Shown here in pieces: positions 1 through 7,884 of a DNA stretch of 64,000 nt (within the stretch, counting starts at the first letter, position 1; each line of letters starts with the position of its first letter). The notes beneath the pieces were generated by a model. The model was not told the DNA's origin. It made no database searches and saw nothing but the letters and a program-made list of their open reading frames with translations. Source of the stretch: Halobellus limi (lineage in GTDB: Archaea > Halobacteriota > Halobacteria > Halobacteriales > Haloferacaceae); the NCBI RefSeq assembly GCF_004799685.1, contig NZ_CP031311.1, positions 744,001-808,000 of the forward strand. Reading direction: 5' to 3'. The position numbers and the translations under genes were made by a program.

Positions 1-222
1 GACCCCGAGCTCGTGGGGGAAGTCCTCGAAGTGATGCGCGGCCTCGCGGACGAGGGGATGACGATGATGGTCGTCACCCACGAGATGGGCTTCGCCCGCG
101 AGGTGGCCGATCGCGTCGTGCTGATGGACGAGGGACGCATCGTCGAGACCGGCGATCCCGAGTCGTTCTTCGAGAACCCGGAGACCGAACGCGGCGAACA
201 GTTCCTCTCGAAACTGCTCTGA
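1..222 (+). CDS. Amino-acid ABC transporter ATP-binding protein, C-terminal end (partial)
   Basis: Only the last 73 codons are in the window; the reading frame is open from base 1 and stops at 220-222. The visible part holds the switch histidine motif (VTHEMGFAREVADRV) followed by VVLMDEGRIVETGDP, the pattern of polar amino-acid importer ATPases of the GlnQ/HisP type. Such proteins sit on the cytoplasmic face of the membrane and hydrolyse ATP to drive uptake. The Walker motifs lie before the window, so substrate choice cannot be judged. The C-terminus is short, with no extra regulatory domain. Confidence 0.85.
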   Translation, partial: DPELVGEVLEVMRGLADEGMTMMVVTHEMGFAREVADRVVLMDEGRIVETGDPESFFENPETERGEQFLSKLL

Positions 223-283
223 GGGCACTCGCGGTTTTTCGACGAGGCCTCCCGGATCTCCTCTTCGGAGGCGATCGTCCCGC

Positions 284-505
284 TCACGGGCCGCGTCCGA
301 GCAGCCCGAGGACGACGAGCGCGATCCCGCCCAGTATCGTACAGAACGCCGCCATCGACGCGTACGCGCGCTGTTCCTGTCTCGCACTCTCGGGGTCCGA
401 TTCCCAGTGGTCCGCGGTCGGATAGTTGCGGATCGACAGCGGACGAGCCAGCGCGTACCCGCCGGCCAGCACGCACAGGACGCCCGTCGCCTCGGTGAGC
501 ACCAT
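284..505 (-). CDS. Small two-helix membrane protein, haloarchaeal, unknown function
   Basis: A 73-residue protein starting at the ATG complement at 503-505. Two hydrophobic segments are visible, about residues 2-20 and 50-69, joined by a polar, charged loop. Convergent with the preceding ABC ATPase gene. No catalytic motif is recognisable. It is called as a gene because the hydrophobic pattern is coherent and the surrounding space has no competing frame. The function is unknown to me. Confidence 0.55.
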   Translation of the reverse strand: MVLTEATGVLCVLAGGYALARPLSIRNYPTADHWESDPESARQEQRAYASMAAFCTILGGIALVVLGLLGRGP

Positions 506-667
506 ACGCGTGTGGTTTCATCCGGGCGGCGCGTACTAACGTTTCCGCCGCCGAGTCGCGAGCGCGCGGACGGCCACCGTGACGCTCACCCGTCCCACGA
601 CGCTCACCAGCACCGCGACGTCCACCGCCCGACAAAACACTTACCGCCCGTCCGCGTAGCCGCGGCC

Positions 668-1207
668 GTGACCAACGTCCCCGGTACCGGGTTCCTCGTC
701 GTCCTCGCGGCGATCGCGACCCTCCTCGCCCTCCCGCTGCTCGCGGGCGTGAGCCTCGTCGTCGCCCGAGTCACCGACACCCGCATCGAGATGACGCTGC
801 TCGTCGTCCACGCGCTCGCCGTCCTCACCGCCGTCGCGGTCGCCGCGTTCGGTCCCGCGGGTGGCGTAGAGACGGTCACGCTCGGGACGGTCGTCGGACT
901 GGCCCGGTTCTCCGCCGTGACCCTCGCCGCGGGGCTCCTGCTCGCGGCCGTCGCGGAGGGGATACCGATCGCGGTCGGCGCGGCGCTGATCGTCGTGATC
1001 CGTGACGCCCCGCGAGAGTCGGCGCTCGGCTACGCCACCGCCGGTTACGCGCTCGGAGGGGTCGGCGGCGCGAGCGCGGGTATCACGCTCACCGGTGCAG
1101 TCGAGGGCGCGGCGCTCGGCGCGCTATTGGCGGGGCCGGCGGCTCTCGGGAGCGTTCTCCTCGAGGTGGCGGTCTCGCGGTTCGAGCGGCCCGTTTCGGT
1201 CCCGTAG
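668..1207 (+). CDS. Multi-pass membrane protein, unknown function
   Basis: The start is placed at the GTG at 668 (MTNVPGTGFLVVL), because the upstream in-frame stretch is Arg/His-rich and reads like non-coding sequence. The 179-residue product is almost wholly hydrophobic: about five membrane segments rich in Ala, Val, Gly and Leu, broken by short polar turns, ending in a short basic/polar tail. No transport signature is recognisable. It could be a small haloarchaeal integral membrane family of unknown role. Antisense frames in this region are GC-driven shadows. Confidence 0.6.
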   Translation: MTNVPGTGFLVVLAAIATLLALPLLAGVSLVVARVTDTRIEMTLLVVHALAVLTAVAVAAFGPAGGVETVTLGTVVGLARFSAVTLAAGLLLAAVAEGIPIAVGAALIVVIRDAPRESALGYATAGYALGGVGGASAGITLTGAVEGAALGALLAGPAALGSVLLEVAVSRFERPVSVP

Positions 1208-1331
1208 CGCCGCGGCGGACCCCGGGGACGTCTGATTCGTTCGCGGTCGATCTCGACGTCCGCCGTCTCGTGTCGCGGTCGGCCCCGACGTCGGCCGCCT
1301 CACGTCACGGTCGGTCTCGACGCCGACACGC

Positions 1332-2807
1332 TCACATGAAGTCCGAGAGGCCCGCCTGCCCGTCGTCTTCCTCGGCCGGTTCGGCGTCGTCCACGTCGTC
1401 CCCCTCAGCGCGGTCCAGCACGTCCGAATCGAACGTCTGCTGGTCGTCGCCGTCGTCCGCTTCTCCGTCCGCGTCGCCGTCCGTTCCCTCCTCTGCCGCG
1501 CGCTCGACGAACGCGTCGCCGGCGTGGTCCTCGACCGCCTCCGACCGCAGTTCGGCCGCGTCCTCGACGATCGACTGGACCTTGTTCGTCGTCTCGCCGC
1601 TGCCCGTGACGTAGGAGACGGCCGCCTCGTCTAAGTCGTACCACGCGGCCATCGCGACCGTCAGCTCCCGGGGTTTACAGTGGTGGGTCATCGCCGCGAG
1701 GAACGGCAGCACGTCCAGGCGGGCGGTCGTCATCGAGAAGCCGCCGGACTCGGCGATCGAGCGGACGACCTCGTCGCGGGTCGAGTCCTTCGTCGAGCGG
1801 TAGGGCGCGCCGCCGTACTGCGTCCACCCGCCGCGGGTGCGATCGCGCGCGGCCGCGACCCCCCCGGCGAGGTTGTCGGTGGCGTAGCGCCACCAGCTGT
1901 AGTCGAAGTCCGTCGTGTACACCCGGCTGGTCCAGACGTCCGCGTTCGAGAGGAACTCGTAGGCGCGGGCGAGTTCCTCGCCCTCGTAGACCAGAGACAC
2001 CTTGTCCTCGACCCACTGGAGGAGGTCGTCGGGCGTCTCGTCGACGTCGTAGGCCGTCCGGAGCGCCTCCTCGGCGGGCTCTTCTTTCAGGACCGCATCG
2101 AGGAACGAGAAGATGTCGACCGCGCGGTTTCGCGACCCCGTCGTCACGTCTTCGAGGGTCACCGTCGATTTCCCTTCGGCGGTCGCCTGGAGGTCCTTCA
2201 CCGCCGCGCGCAGGTCGCCGCTGTTCTCCTCGGCGATCCGTTTCAGCGCGTCCTCGTCGAACTCGATGCCCTCCTTCCGCAGGATGTCGCGGAGGACGGG
2301 CACGATCGACCGCGCGGAGACGTCGCGGAACTCGATTTCCCTCGCTGCGTTGCGCAGCCCCTTCGACATGTCGTAGTACTCGTTGGCGATGAGAACGATC
2401 GGCTGGTTCGCCTCCTTCAGGAGGCTCGTGACCGCCTGTTTGCCGCCGCGGTCGTACTGGTAGTGGATGTTGTCGGCCTCGTCCATCACGACGAGCTGTC
2501 GGCCGCCGCTGCCGTCGCCGACCGACCCCGCGAGCGTCGAATTGCGCGAGGCCCGCCCCGCGAACCGCTCGATGGCGTCGGCCGTCCGCTCGTCGGAGGC
2601 GTTGAGCTCGACGACCTCCCAGCCCATATCGTTCGCCAGCGCGTGGGCCGCGGAGGTCTTTCCCACGCCGGGCGCGCCGTGGAGGACCACCGGCTCGCGG
2701 TGGTCGGACCACGTCTCGGCCCACTCCTTCAGCGCGTCTCGGGCCTTGTTGTTGCCGCGAACCTCGGAGAGGGTCGACGGACGGTACCGTTCGGTCCAGT
2801 CGGTCAT
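1332..2807 (-). CDS. rfcL: Replication factor C large subunit (clamp loader)
   Basis: The 491-residue AAA+ ATPase opens the PCNA sliding clamp at primer-template junctions together with small RFC subunits. The Walker A motif GAPGVGKT is at about residues 44-51 and Walker B VVMDEADN at about 106-113; the N-terminus WTERYRPSTLSEV is typical of the family. The C-terminal roughly 70 residues are an Asp/Glu-rich halophilic extension that ends in QAGLSDFM, which resembles a PCNA-interacting (PIP) box. The gene is divergent from the PPOX-family gene across a promoter region of about 120 bases. Length and motifs agree with archaeal RfcL. Confidence 0.95.
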   Translation of the reverse strand: MTDWTERYRPSTLSEVRGNNKARDALKEWAETWSDHREPVVLHGAPGVGKTSAAHALANDMGWEVVELNASDERTADAIERFAGRASRNSTLAGSVGDGSGGRQLVVMDEADNIHYQYDRGGKQAVTSLLKEANQPIVLIANEYYDMSKGLRNAAREIEFRDVSARSIVPVLRDILRKEGIEFDEDALKRIAEENSGDLRAAVKDLQATAEGKSTVTLEDVTTGSRNRAVDIFSFLDAVLKEEPAEEALRTAYDVDETPDDLLQWVEDKVSLVYEGEELARAYEFLSNADVWTSRVYTTDFDYSWWRYATDNLAGGVAAARDRTRGGWTQYGGAPYRSTKDSTRDEVVRSIAESGGFSMTTARLDVLPFLAAMTHHCKPRELTVAMAAWYDLDEAAVSYVTGSGETTNKVQSIVEDAAELRSEAVEDHAGDAFVERAAEEGTDGDADGEADDGDDQQTFDSDVLDRAEGDDVDDAEPAEEDDGQAGLSDFM

Positions 2808-2893
2808 TGTCGGGCGAAGGGCCGAGACCCGTTTAGCTTCTGCGGGTCGGACGCCGTCGGCGGCGATCGTTCCCGATTTGCTAAACCGAGCGA

Positions 2894-2900
2894 TACTTTA
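2894..2900 (+). promoter_or_regulatory. TATA-like box of the PPOX-family gene
   Basis: The sequence tacttta lies 27-33 bases before the ATG at 2927, the spacing expected of a haloarchaeal promoter giving a leaderless or nearly leaderless transcript. It sits in an AT-rich dip between the divergent rfcL and PPOX genes. Confidence 0.5.
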
Positions 2901-2926
2901 TCAGTCAGCGAACCGAACAGTCAGGT

Positions 2927-3385
2927 ATGACCGACGAGGAGAGCGCGGTCGTGATGGACCGCGACGAGATCGACGAACTGCTCGGGACCGGCGGCGTCGG
3001 CGTGCTCGGACTCGCCGAGGAGAGCGACCCCTACGCGATCCCCGTCTCGTACGGCTACGACGCCGACGCCGGCGAGGTGTACCTCCGACTCGGGTTCGGC
3101 GAGGAGTCCGAAAAGGAACGCTACCTGGAGAGCTCCGAGCGCGCCGCGCTCGTCGTCACCGCCGAGGACGACCGCGGCTGGGCGTCCGTGGTCGTCCGCG
3201 GTCCGCTCGCGGAGATCCCCGAGGCGAGCATCGACGGGACCGTGGTGGAGGCGATCCGGTCGATCGACATCCCGTTCTTCACGATCTACGAGGAGGCCCC
3301 GCGGGAACTGGAGTACCAGCTCTACCGGCTCCGCCCGGAGGAGATCACCGGCCGCCGAGAGAAGCCGCCGGTCGGGATCGAATAA
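2927..3385 (+). CDS. Pyridoxamine 5'-phosphate oxidase (PPOX) family flavin-binding protein
   Basis: The 152-residue protein has the split-barrel layout of small PPOX-like proteins: an N-terminal strand pattern ending GVGVLGLAEESDPYAIPVSYGYD, a second beta block with YLRLGFGEESEK, and the closing block WASVVVRGPLAEI. Members bind FMN or F420, and several haloarchaeal ones are annotated only as flavin-nucleotide-binding. The start codon ATG at 2927 has a TATA-like box at the right distance. No operon partner. The substrate cannot be inferred. Confidence 0.8.
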   Translation: MTDEESAVVMDRDEIDELLGTGGVGVLGLAEESDPYAIPVSYGYDADAGEVYLRLGFGEESEKERYLESSERAALVVTAEDDRGWASVVVRGPLAEIPEASIDGTVVEAIRSIDIPFFTIYEEAPRELEYQLYRLRPEEITGRREKPPVGIE

Positions 3386-3520
3386 GCCTCGGAGAGCGAT
3401 TCTCCGTCGCCAGTCGGGATCGATCACTGCCGGAGAACCGCTACGCCGCCGACGCGCGGCGTCCGGTGCCGACCGATCCCGACCAGAAGATACCTACGTC
3501 TCCTCGGCCACGTGCGGACG

Positions 3521-4117
3521 ATGTCTCGCCCCGAATCGTCCTCGAACTCGCGCGGTGGAATCACGCCCGATGGACGGACGCTCGGCGCCGCAGCCCTCGG
3601 CGGCGTCCTCTCGTACGTCGTCGCGTACGCGATCACCTACGCGGTGACCGGCCAGCGGATCGCGAACTCGCTGGCCTCGCGGGTACTGGAGATCGCGACC
3701 GGCGACCCCGGCACGTGGAAGCTCGTCGGCTGGGTCTTTTACAGCGCACACTACGTCACGAGCGAGATCCCCGGGCTGTTCGGATCGACCGCGGTGAACC
3801 TCGTCGGCCGCGGCGACACCTTCCCCGCGGCGCTGTTTCTCCTCCCGCCGGTCGCGCTCGCGGTCGCCGGCGGCCTCGTCGCGGTCGCGGGCCGCGCCGA
3901 GACGCCGCTCGCCGGCGCGGTCGGCGGAGCGTCGGTCACGCTCGGGTACCTCCCGCTGGCGATCGCCGGCGCGTTCCTCTTCGCTATCTCCGTCGGCGAC
4001 TCGACGGCCGGCCCGACGCTCGTGACGGCGATCCTCCTCGCTGGGCTCGTCTACCCGCTCGTCTTCGGCGGGATCGGTGGCGCCGTCGGCGCGCTGGCCT
4101 CGGGGGCTCGCGACTGA
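3521..4117 (+). CDS. Haloarchaeal multi-pass membrane protein, unknown function
   Basis: The start is taken at the ATG at 3521 (MSRPESSSNSRGG); an in-frame codon at 3512 is an alternative. The roughly 198-residue product has a polar N-terminus and then about five hydrophobic segments (GAAALGGVLSYVVAYAITYAV, a central pair, and two near the C-terminus). The loop DPGTWKLVGWVFYSAHYV is distinctive and resembles conserved haloarchaeal membrane proteins that carry only DUF names. No catalytic motif. Convergent with the GNAT gene that follows. Confidence 0.65.
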   Translation: MSRPESSSNSRGGITPDGRTLGAAALGGVLSYVVAYAITYAVTGQRIANSLASRVLEIATGDPGTWKLVGWVFYSAHYVTSEIPGLFGSTAVNLVGRGDTFPAALFLLPPVALAVAGGLVAVAGRAETPLAGAVGGASVTLGYLPLAIAGAFLFAISVGDSTAGPTLVTAILLAGLVYPLVFGGIGGAVGALASGARD

Positions 4118-4153
4118 GGGCGCGTCGCTGCACTCGGGCGACCGTCCCCCCGG

Positions 4154-4693
4154 CTACAGGCCTCTTGCGACCATCTCGCCCCAGTGTTCGAACCCGTAGC
4201 GCTCGTAGAACGCCCGCGCCCTGTCGTTCTCGCGGTCCACGTCGAGCACCATCCGATCGAGCGGGAGGTCCTGCGACCGGGCGCACTCGACGGCGGCGTC
4301 CATCAGCGCGTCGGCGATGCCCGTCCCCCGCTCGTCGGGCGCGACGAAGATCTCGTTGAGGACGGCGGCGTCCCAGACGAACGACAGCGACTCCGGGAGG
4401 ACGAACGCGTAGCCGACGGGCCCGGCGTCCCTCCCTCCCGTCACATCGTCGCGTTCCGCCTCGGCGACGACGACGCACCCCGGGTCCTCCTCGACGCAGC
4501 GGTCCACCCACGCCAGCCACCGGTCGCGATATCGTTCGGTCAACTTCTCCTCGTAGACCGCGCCCTTCTCGTCGCCGCCGGTCCCCTCGCCGATCCCCAA
4601 CTCGAAACCGCGCTTCAGCTTCCAGAGCGCCTCGCGGTCGATCTGGGGGTCGTAGGGACGGACGCGACCGTCGACGTCTGCCTGCTCGCTCAT
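4154..4693 (-). CDS. GNAT family N-acetyltransferase
   Basis: The 179-residue protein starts at MSEQADVDGRV (ATG complement 4691-4693); an earlier in-frame Met gives an unlikely extra leader. The acetyl-CoA pyrophosphate-binding loop is visible as DERGTGIADALM, followed by the family's closing helix and strand ending RAFYERYGFEHWGEMVA. Such enzymes move an acetyl group from acetyl-CoA to an amine. The acceptor is unknown. It lies 70 bases from the end of the following minus-strand gene, so co-transcription is possible. Confidence 0.85.
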   Translation of the reverse strand: MSEQADVDGRVRPYDPQIDREALWKLKRGFELGIGEGTGGDEKGAVYEEKLTERYRDRWLAWVDRCVEEDPGCVVVAEAERDDVTGGRDAGPVGYAFVLPESLSFVWDAAVLNEIFVAPDERGTGIADALMDAAVECARSQDLPLDRMVLDVDRENDRARAFYERYGFEHWGEMVARGL

Positions 4694-4763
4694 CGGTGTC
4701 CCTCCGCGGGGAAGTGCCAAGAGCGCTGGCATTCCTCGCCGCCGGGGAGCGAAGCGGTCCGGC

Positions 4764-5468
4764 TCATCTGTCGGCCTCGCTGCCGACGGACGTCCGGTGG
4801 GCCCGCCACAGCCGCGTCGCCGTGACGAACGCCGACAGCGGGAGCAGCCACGCGCGAAAGCCCGTCATCGCGATCGGGAAGAGGCGCTCAACGCGCCGGG
4901 GTCCGCCGCCACCGCCCGCTCCCGACCCACCGGAGTCCGACTGCTCGACGCCGAGGGTGGGCTCGGCGTCGAGCACCGTCCGGAAGTCGAAGTTGCCCGT
5001 CGTCCGCCGCTCCGTGGGTCCGTCGGGCGAGAGGTCGACGAACGTCTGCACCCACCCCCGGTCCGTCGAGTAGTACAGCCGGCCGTCGACCGTGTAGAAC
5101 GCGTCGTGCAGCGGGTACAGCGCGTTCACGCCGCCGACGACGAGGTCCGGAACGATCGCCGCGCCGAAGATGCAGAAGGCCGCGACGAACGCCACGCGGA
5201 CGCCCCGGTCGCCGTACCGGCGTCGGACCGCGGAGGCCGACCCGCGCCTGGAGTCCCACAGGAGCGCCGCGAACAGGACCGCCGGCAGCAGGAACGTGTG
5301 CCCGACCGAGCGGTGCGCGCCCGACAACAGGGGTTCGAGCGCGACGTCGAGGTCGGGGACCACCGTCGCCGCCGCGACGGCGAGCGCGCTCCGGCCGTCG
5401 AACTCCTCGCCGAGCAGGCCGGCGGCGAGCAGCAACGCCAGCGAGACGTGGACGAGTGTCGAGGGCAC
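4764..5468 (-). CDS. Membrane-bound metal-dependent hydrolase, YdjM/DUF457-type
   Basis: The 234-residue protein begins MPSTLVHVSLALLLAAGLLGEEFDG and continues with VVPDLDVAL and HRSVGHTFLLPAVLF. The HVS, PDLD and HRSVGHT motifs with interleaved hydrophobic helices are the signature of the DUF457 inner-membrane hydrolase family related to YdjM. The first histidine, paired aspartates and later histidines are the presumed metal ligands. A soluble loop (about residues 125-195) is Gly/Ser-rich. The natural substrate of this family is not established. Confidence 0.8.
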   Translation of the reverse strand: MPSTLVHVSLALLLAAGLLGEEFDGRSALAVAAATVVPDLDVALEPLLSGAHRSVGHTFLLPAVLFAALLWDSRRGSASAVRRRYGDRGVRVAFVAAFCIFGAAIVPDLVVGGVNALYPLHDAFYTVDGRLYYSTDRGWVQTFVDLSPDGPTERRTTGNFDFRTVLDAEPTLGVEQSDSGGSGAGGGGGPRRVERLFPIAMTGFRAWLLPLSAFVTATRLWRAHRTSVGSEADR

Positions 5469-5648
5469 GGCGGTATCTGTGCCGTGATCGGACTTGAACG
5501 TTCGCGCCGGAGGCGGGTCGCTCGTCCCCGCGTCTTTTCACCCGTATCGGCGTTCGTCGAACCCCACCTTCGATACGCTTTTGCGGCCGCCTCTCTCACT
5601 TCCCACCAGTATGTGCCGAGAGAACCCGGTCTCGGGGGGTCGCCGGAC

Positions 5649-6356
5649 GTGACGACGGTGCCCAGAGAGGACCTCGCGCGTCGCATCGCCGGCGAAATTA
5701 CGTTGAGTGACGATCCGGGCGCGACGCTCCGGAAGTGGCGGACGGACTTCGACGTCTCCCAGACCGCCCTCGCCGAACAGCTCGACGTCTCTTCTTCCGT
5801 TATCTCCGATTACGAGAGCGGCCGCCGCGAGAGCCCCGGGATCGGCGTCGTCCGGCGGATGGTCGAGGCGCTGCTGGACATCGACGAGTCCCGCGGTGGC
5901 GGCCGCATCCGCCAGTACGCCCGCGTCATCTCCGCCGGCTTCGAGAGCGACATCGTCCAGGACCTCAGAGAGTACCCGACGTCGATCCCGCTCGAAACCC
6001 TCTACGACGCGATGGACGCGACCGAACTCGTCCGCGGCGACCAGGACAGAATCAGCGGGCACACGGTGATCAACAGCATCGAGGCGATCACCCGGCTCTC
6101 CTCGGAGGAGTTCTACCGCCTCTACGGGCAGTCGACCTCGCGCGCGCTGGTGTTCACGGGCGTCACGCGCGGGGAGTCGCCGCTCGTGGCGATGCGCGTC
6201 GTCAATCCCACGCCCAACGCCGTCATACTCCACGGCCTCACAGAAGAGGACCTCTGGGAGCACGCCCCGGCGCTCGCGACGATCGACGGGTTCTCGCTCG
6301 CGATCTCGAACCGCGATTTAGAAGAGATGCTCGACGACCTGCGCCGGTTGCCGTAG
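5649..6356 (+). CDS. XRE-type helix-turn-helix regulator next to HMG-CoA synthase
   Basis: The start is placed at the GTG at 5649 (MTTVPREDLARRIAG), giving 235 residues; frames further upstream read as Arg-rich shadow. The helix-turn-helix spans about residues 25-65 (LRKWRTDFDVSQTALAEQLDVSSSVISDYESGRRES). The remaining 170 residues form a conserved C-terminal domain with DRISGHTVINSIEAI and RALVFTGVTRGESPLVAMRV. It resembles the archaeal MBF1-like, MJ1164-type regulators often found beside HMG-CoA synthase. It converges with that gene 48 bases later. A role in isoprenoid control is inference. Confidence 0.8.
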   Translation: MTTVPREDLARRIAGEITLSDDPGATLRKWRTDFDVSQTALAEQLDVSSSVISDYESGRRESPGIGVVRRMVEALLDIDESRGGGRIRQYARVISAGFESDIVQDLREYPTSIPLETLYDAMDATELVRGDQDRISGHTVINSIEAITRLSSEEFYRLYGQSTSRALVFTGVTRGESPLVAMRVVNPTPNAVILHGLTEEDLWEHAPALATIDGFSLAISNRDLEEMLDDLRRLP

Positions 6357-6403
6357 GCGGCGCCGCGCACGACTTCCGTACTCTTTCACCCCTCCCGACT
6401 CCC

Positions 6404-7741
6404 TCACTCGACGTAGTCGTACCGCCGCTCGTTCATCCGGCCCCAGCCCGTGAAGACGAACTCGCCGGAGGGCTGGGTGAACTCGTCGACTTCGACCTCC
6501 TTCTCGTGGTTGTGGACGTCGTGGACGAGTTCGTACTCCTCGTAGGAGAGGTCGTAGCGGTCGTCGAGGCGGGCCTCGACGTCGACGGCCTCGACGCCCT
6601 CGCGCCAGCCGTTCTGCACCGTCTCGGCGTGGATCTCCGCCTGCGCGCCGGAGCCGTAGGACCCCACCAGCAACTTCTCGCCCGCGAGATCGACGTCTGC
6701 CTCGGCGGCCGCCCGGAGCGCCGACAGGCGCGCGATGTGGACGGATCCGGTGTACCAGTTGCCGACCTGCCCGGAGATCTGGATCGTCGGCTCGATCGCC
6801 CGCTCGTACCACTCGCGGTACCGGCGCGTCTCCTTCAGCTCGTCCATATACGCCCGGATCGCCTCCTCGTAGTCCTCGCGCTCCGGGAAGTCGGCCTCCC
6901 GCGGCTGCATCCCGATGTCGTCGGCGAGGGCGTCCTCGATCTCGGTGTCGCGGGTGATGTGGCGATACCCGAGCAACGCCGCCTTCCGAACCATTCCCGG
7001 ATACGGCGTGTGGAACGGGAAGTAGACGAAGTCGTCGGGGTGCGTGTCGCCGGCGACCGACTCGTAGTCTTCGAGGGCCTCGCGCATCCGCGCGAGGTAC
7101 ACCTGGATCGAGCGCTTGCCGTCGACGCTGGGGAACTGCTGGTTGGGTTTCAGGAAGTCGGTCTCGTCGGCGCTGCCGTAGCCCTGTTCAGTCGAGAGCG
7201 CCACGACGTCGGGCTCCTCGTCGACGAGCATCGCGACCGCGCCCGCCCCCTGGGTGGCCTCGCCGGGGTCGCCGCGCTCGTACAGCGCCGTGTCGGTCGC
7301 GATCACGAGCGCCGCGCGCCCGCGGTTGCGACCCGCGCGGATCCAGTTGTACGCGTCGTCGATGACCTGCGTCCCCGACAGGCAGGCGAACTTCCGCTCG
7401 CCCTTGTTCGCGTGGTGGAAGTCGCCGTCGTAGACCTGCTCCAAACAGCCGGCGACGTACGTCGAGACGGGCTTGGAGTTGTCGAAGGCGGACTCGGTCG
7501 CGACGTCGATCCGCCCGATGTCGTCGGGGACGAGTCCCCTGCGGTCCATCAGGCGCTTCGCCGCGTTCGCGCCCATCGTCACGATGTCCTCGTAGACGTC
7601 GGGCAGGGAGGAGTACTCGATTCCGATGCCCTTCGTGTACTTGCCGGGGTCTTCGCCCTTCACCGGCGCGAAGGTGTTCGGCAGGTCGAGTCGCAGTTTG
7701 CCCGTCCAGAGTTCGATGGCGTCGATGCCGACGGCGGTCAT
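6404..7741 (-). CDS. hmgB: Hydroxymethylglutaryl-CoA synthase
   Basis: The 445-residue enzyme condenses acetyl-CoA with acetoacetyl-CoA to HMG-CoA, the entry to the mevalonate route that supplies archaeal lipid isoprenoids and carotenoids. The catalytic residues are visible: Glu83 in ATESAFDNSK, the nucleophile Cys120 in KFACLSGTQ, and His244 in FPFHTPYPGMVRKA. The length fits archaeal and eukaryotic type synthases. The ATG complement at 7739-7741 is followed upstream by an AT-richer stretch (gcttattgttttgtcgat) that may hold the promoter. Convergent with the XRE regulator. Confidence 0.96.
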   Translation of the reverse strand: MTAVGIDAIELWTGKLRLDLPNTFAPVKGEDPGKYTKGIGIEYSSLPDVYEDIVTMGANAAKRLMDRRGLVPDDIGRIDVATESAFDNSKPVSTYVAGCLEQVYDGDFHHANKGERKFACLSGTQVIDDAYNWIRAGRNRGRAALVIATDTALYERGDPGEATQGAGAVAMLVDEEPDVVALSTEQGYGSADETDFLKPNQQFPSVDGKRSIQVYLARMREALEDYESVAGDTHPDDFVYFPFHTPYPGMVRKAALLGYRHITRDTEIEDALADDIGMQPREADFPEREDYEEAIRAYMDELKETRRYREWYERAIEPTIQISGQVGNWYTGSVHIARLSALRAAAEADVDLAGEKLLVGSYGSGAQAEIHAETVQNGWREGVEAVDVEARLDDRYDLSYEEYELVHDVHNHEKEVEVDEFTQPSGEFVFTGWGRMNERRYDYVE

Positions 7742-7884
7742 ACCTCGCTTATCTCGCGGGACCGCTTATTGTTTTGTCGATAGCGGTGTCGACGATCGTC
7801 TAAGTCCGGCGACGTCGGGCCGACGCGATCGGAACTGAGCGGCGTTCTCGACCGCGGCCCCCGCCCGAGGTAGCTCGGTCGGCG

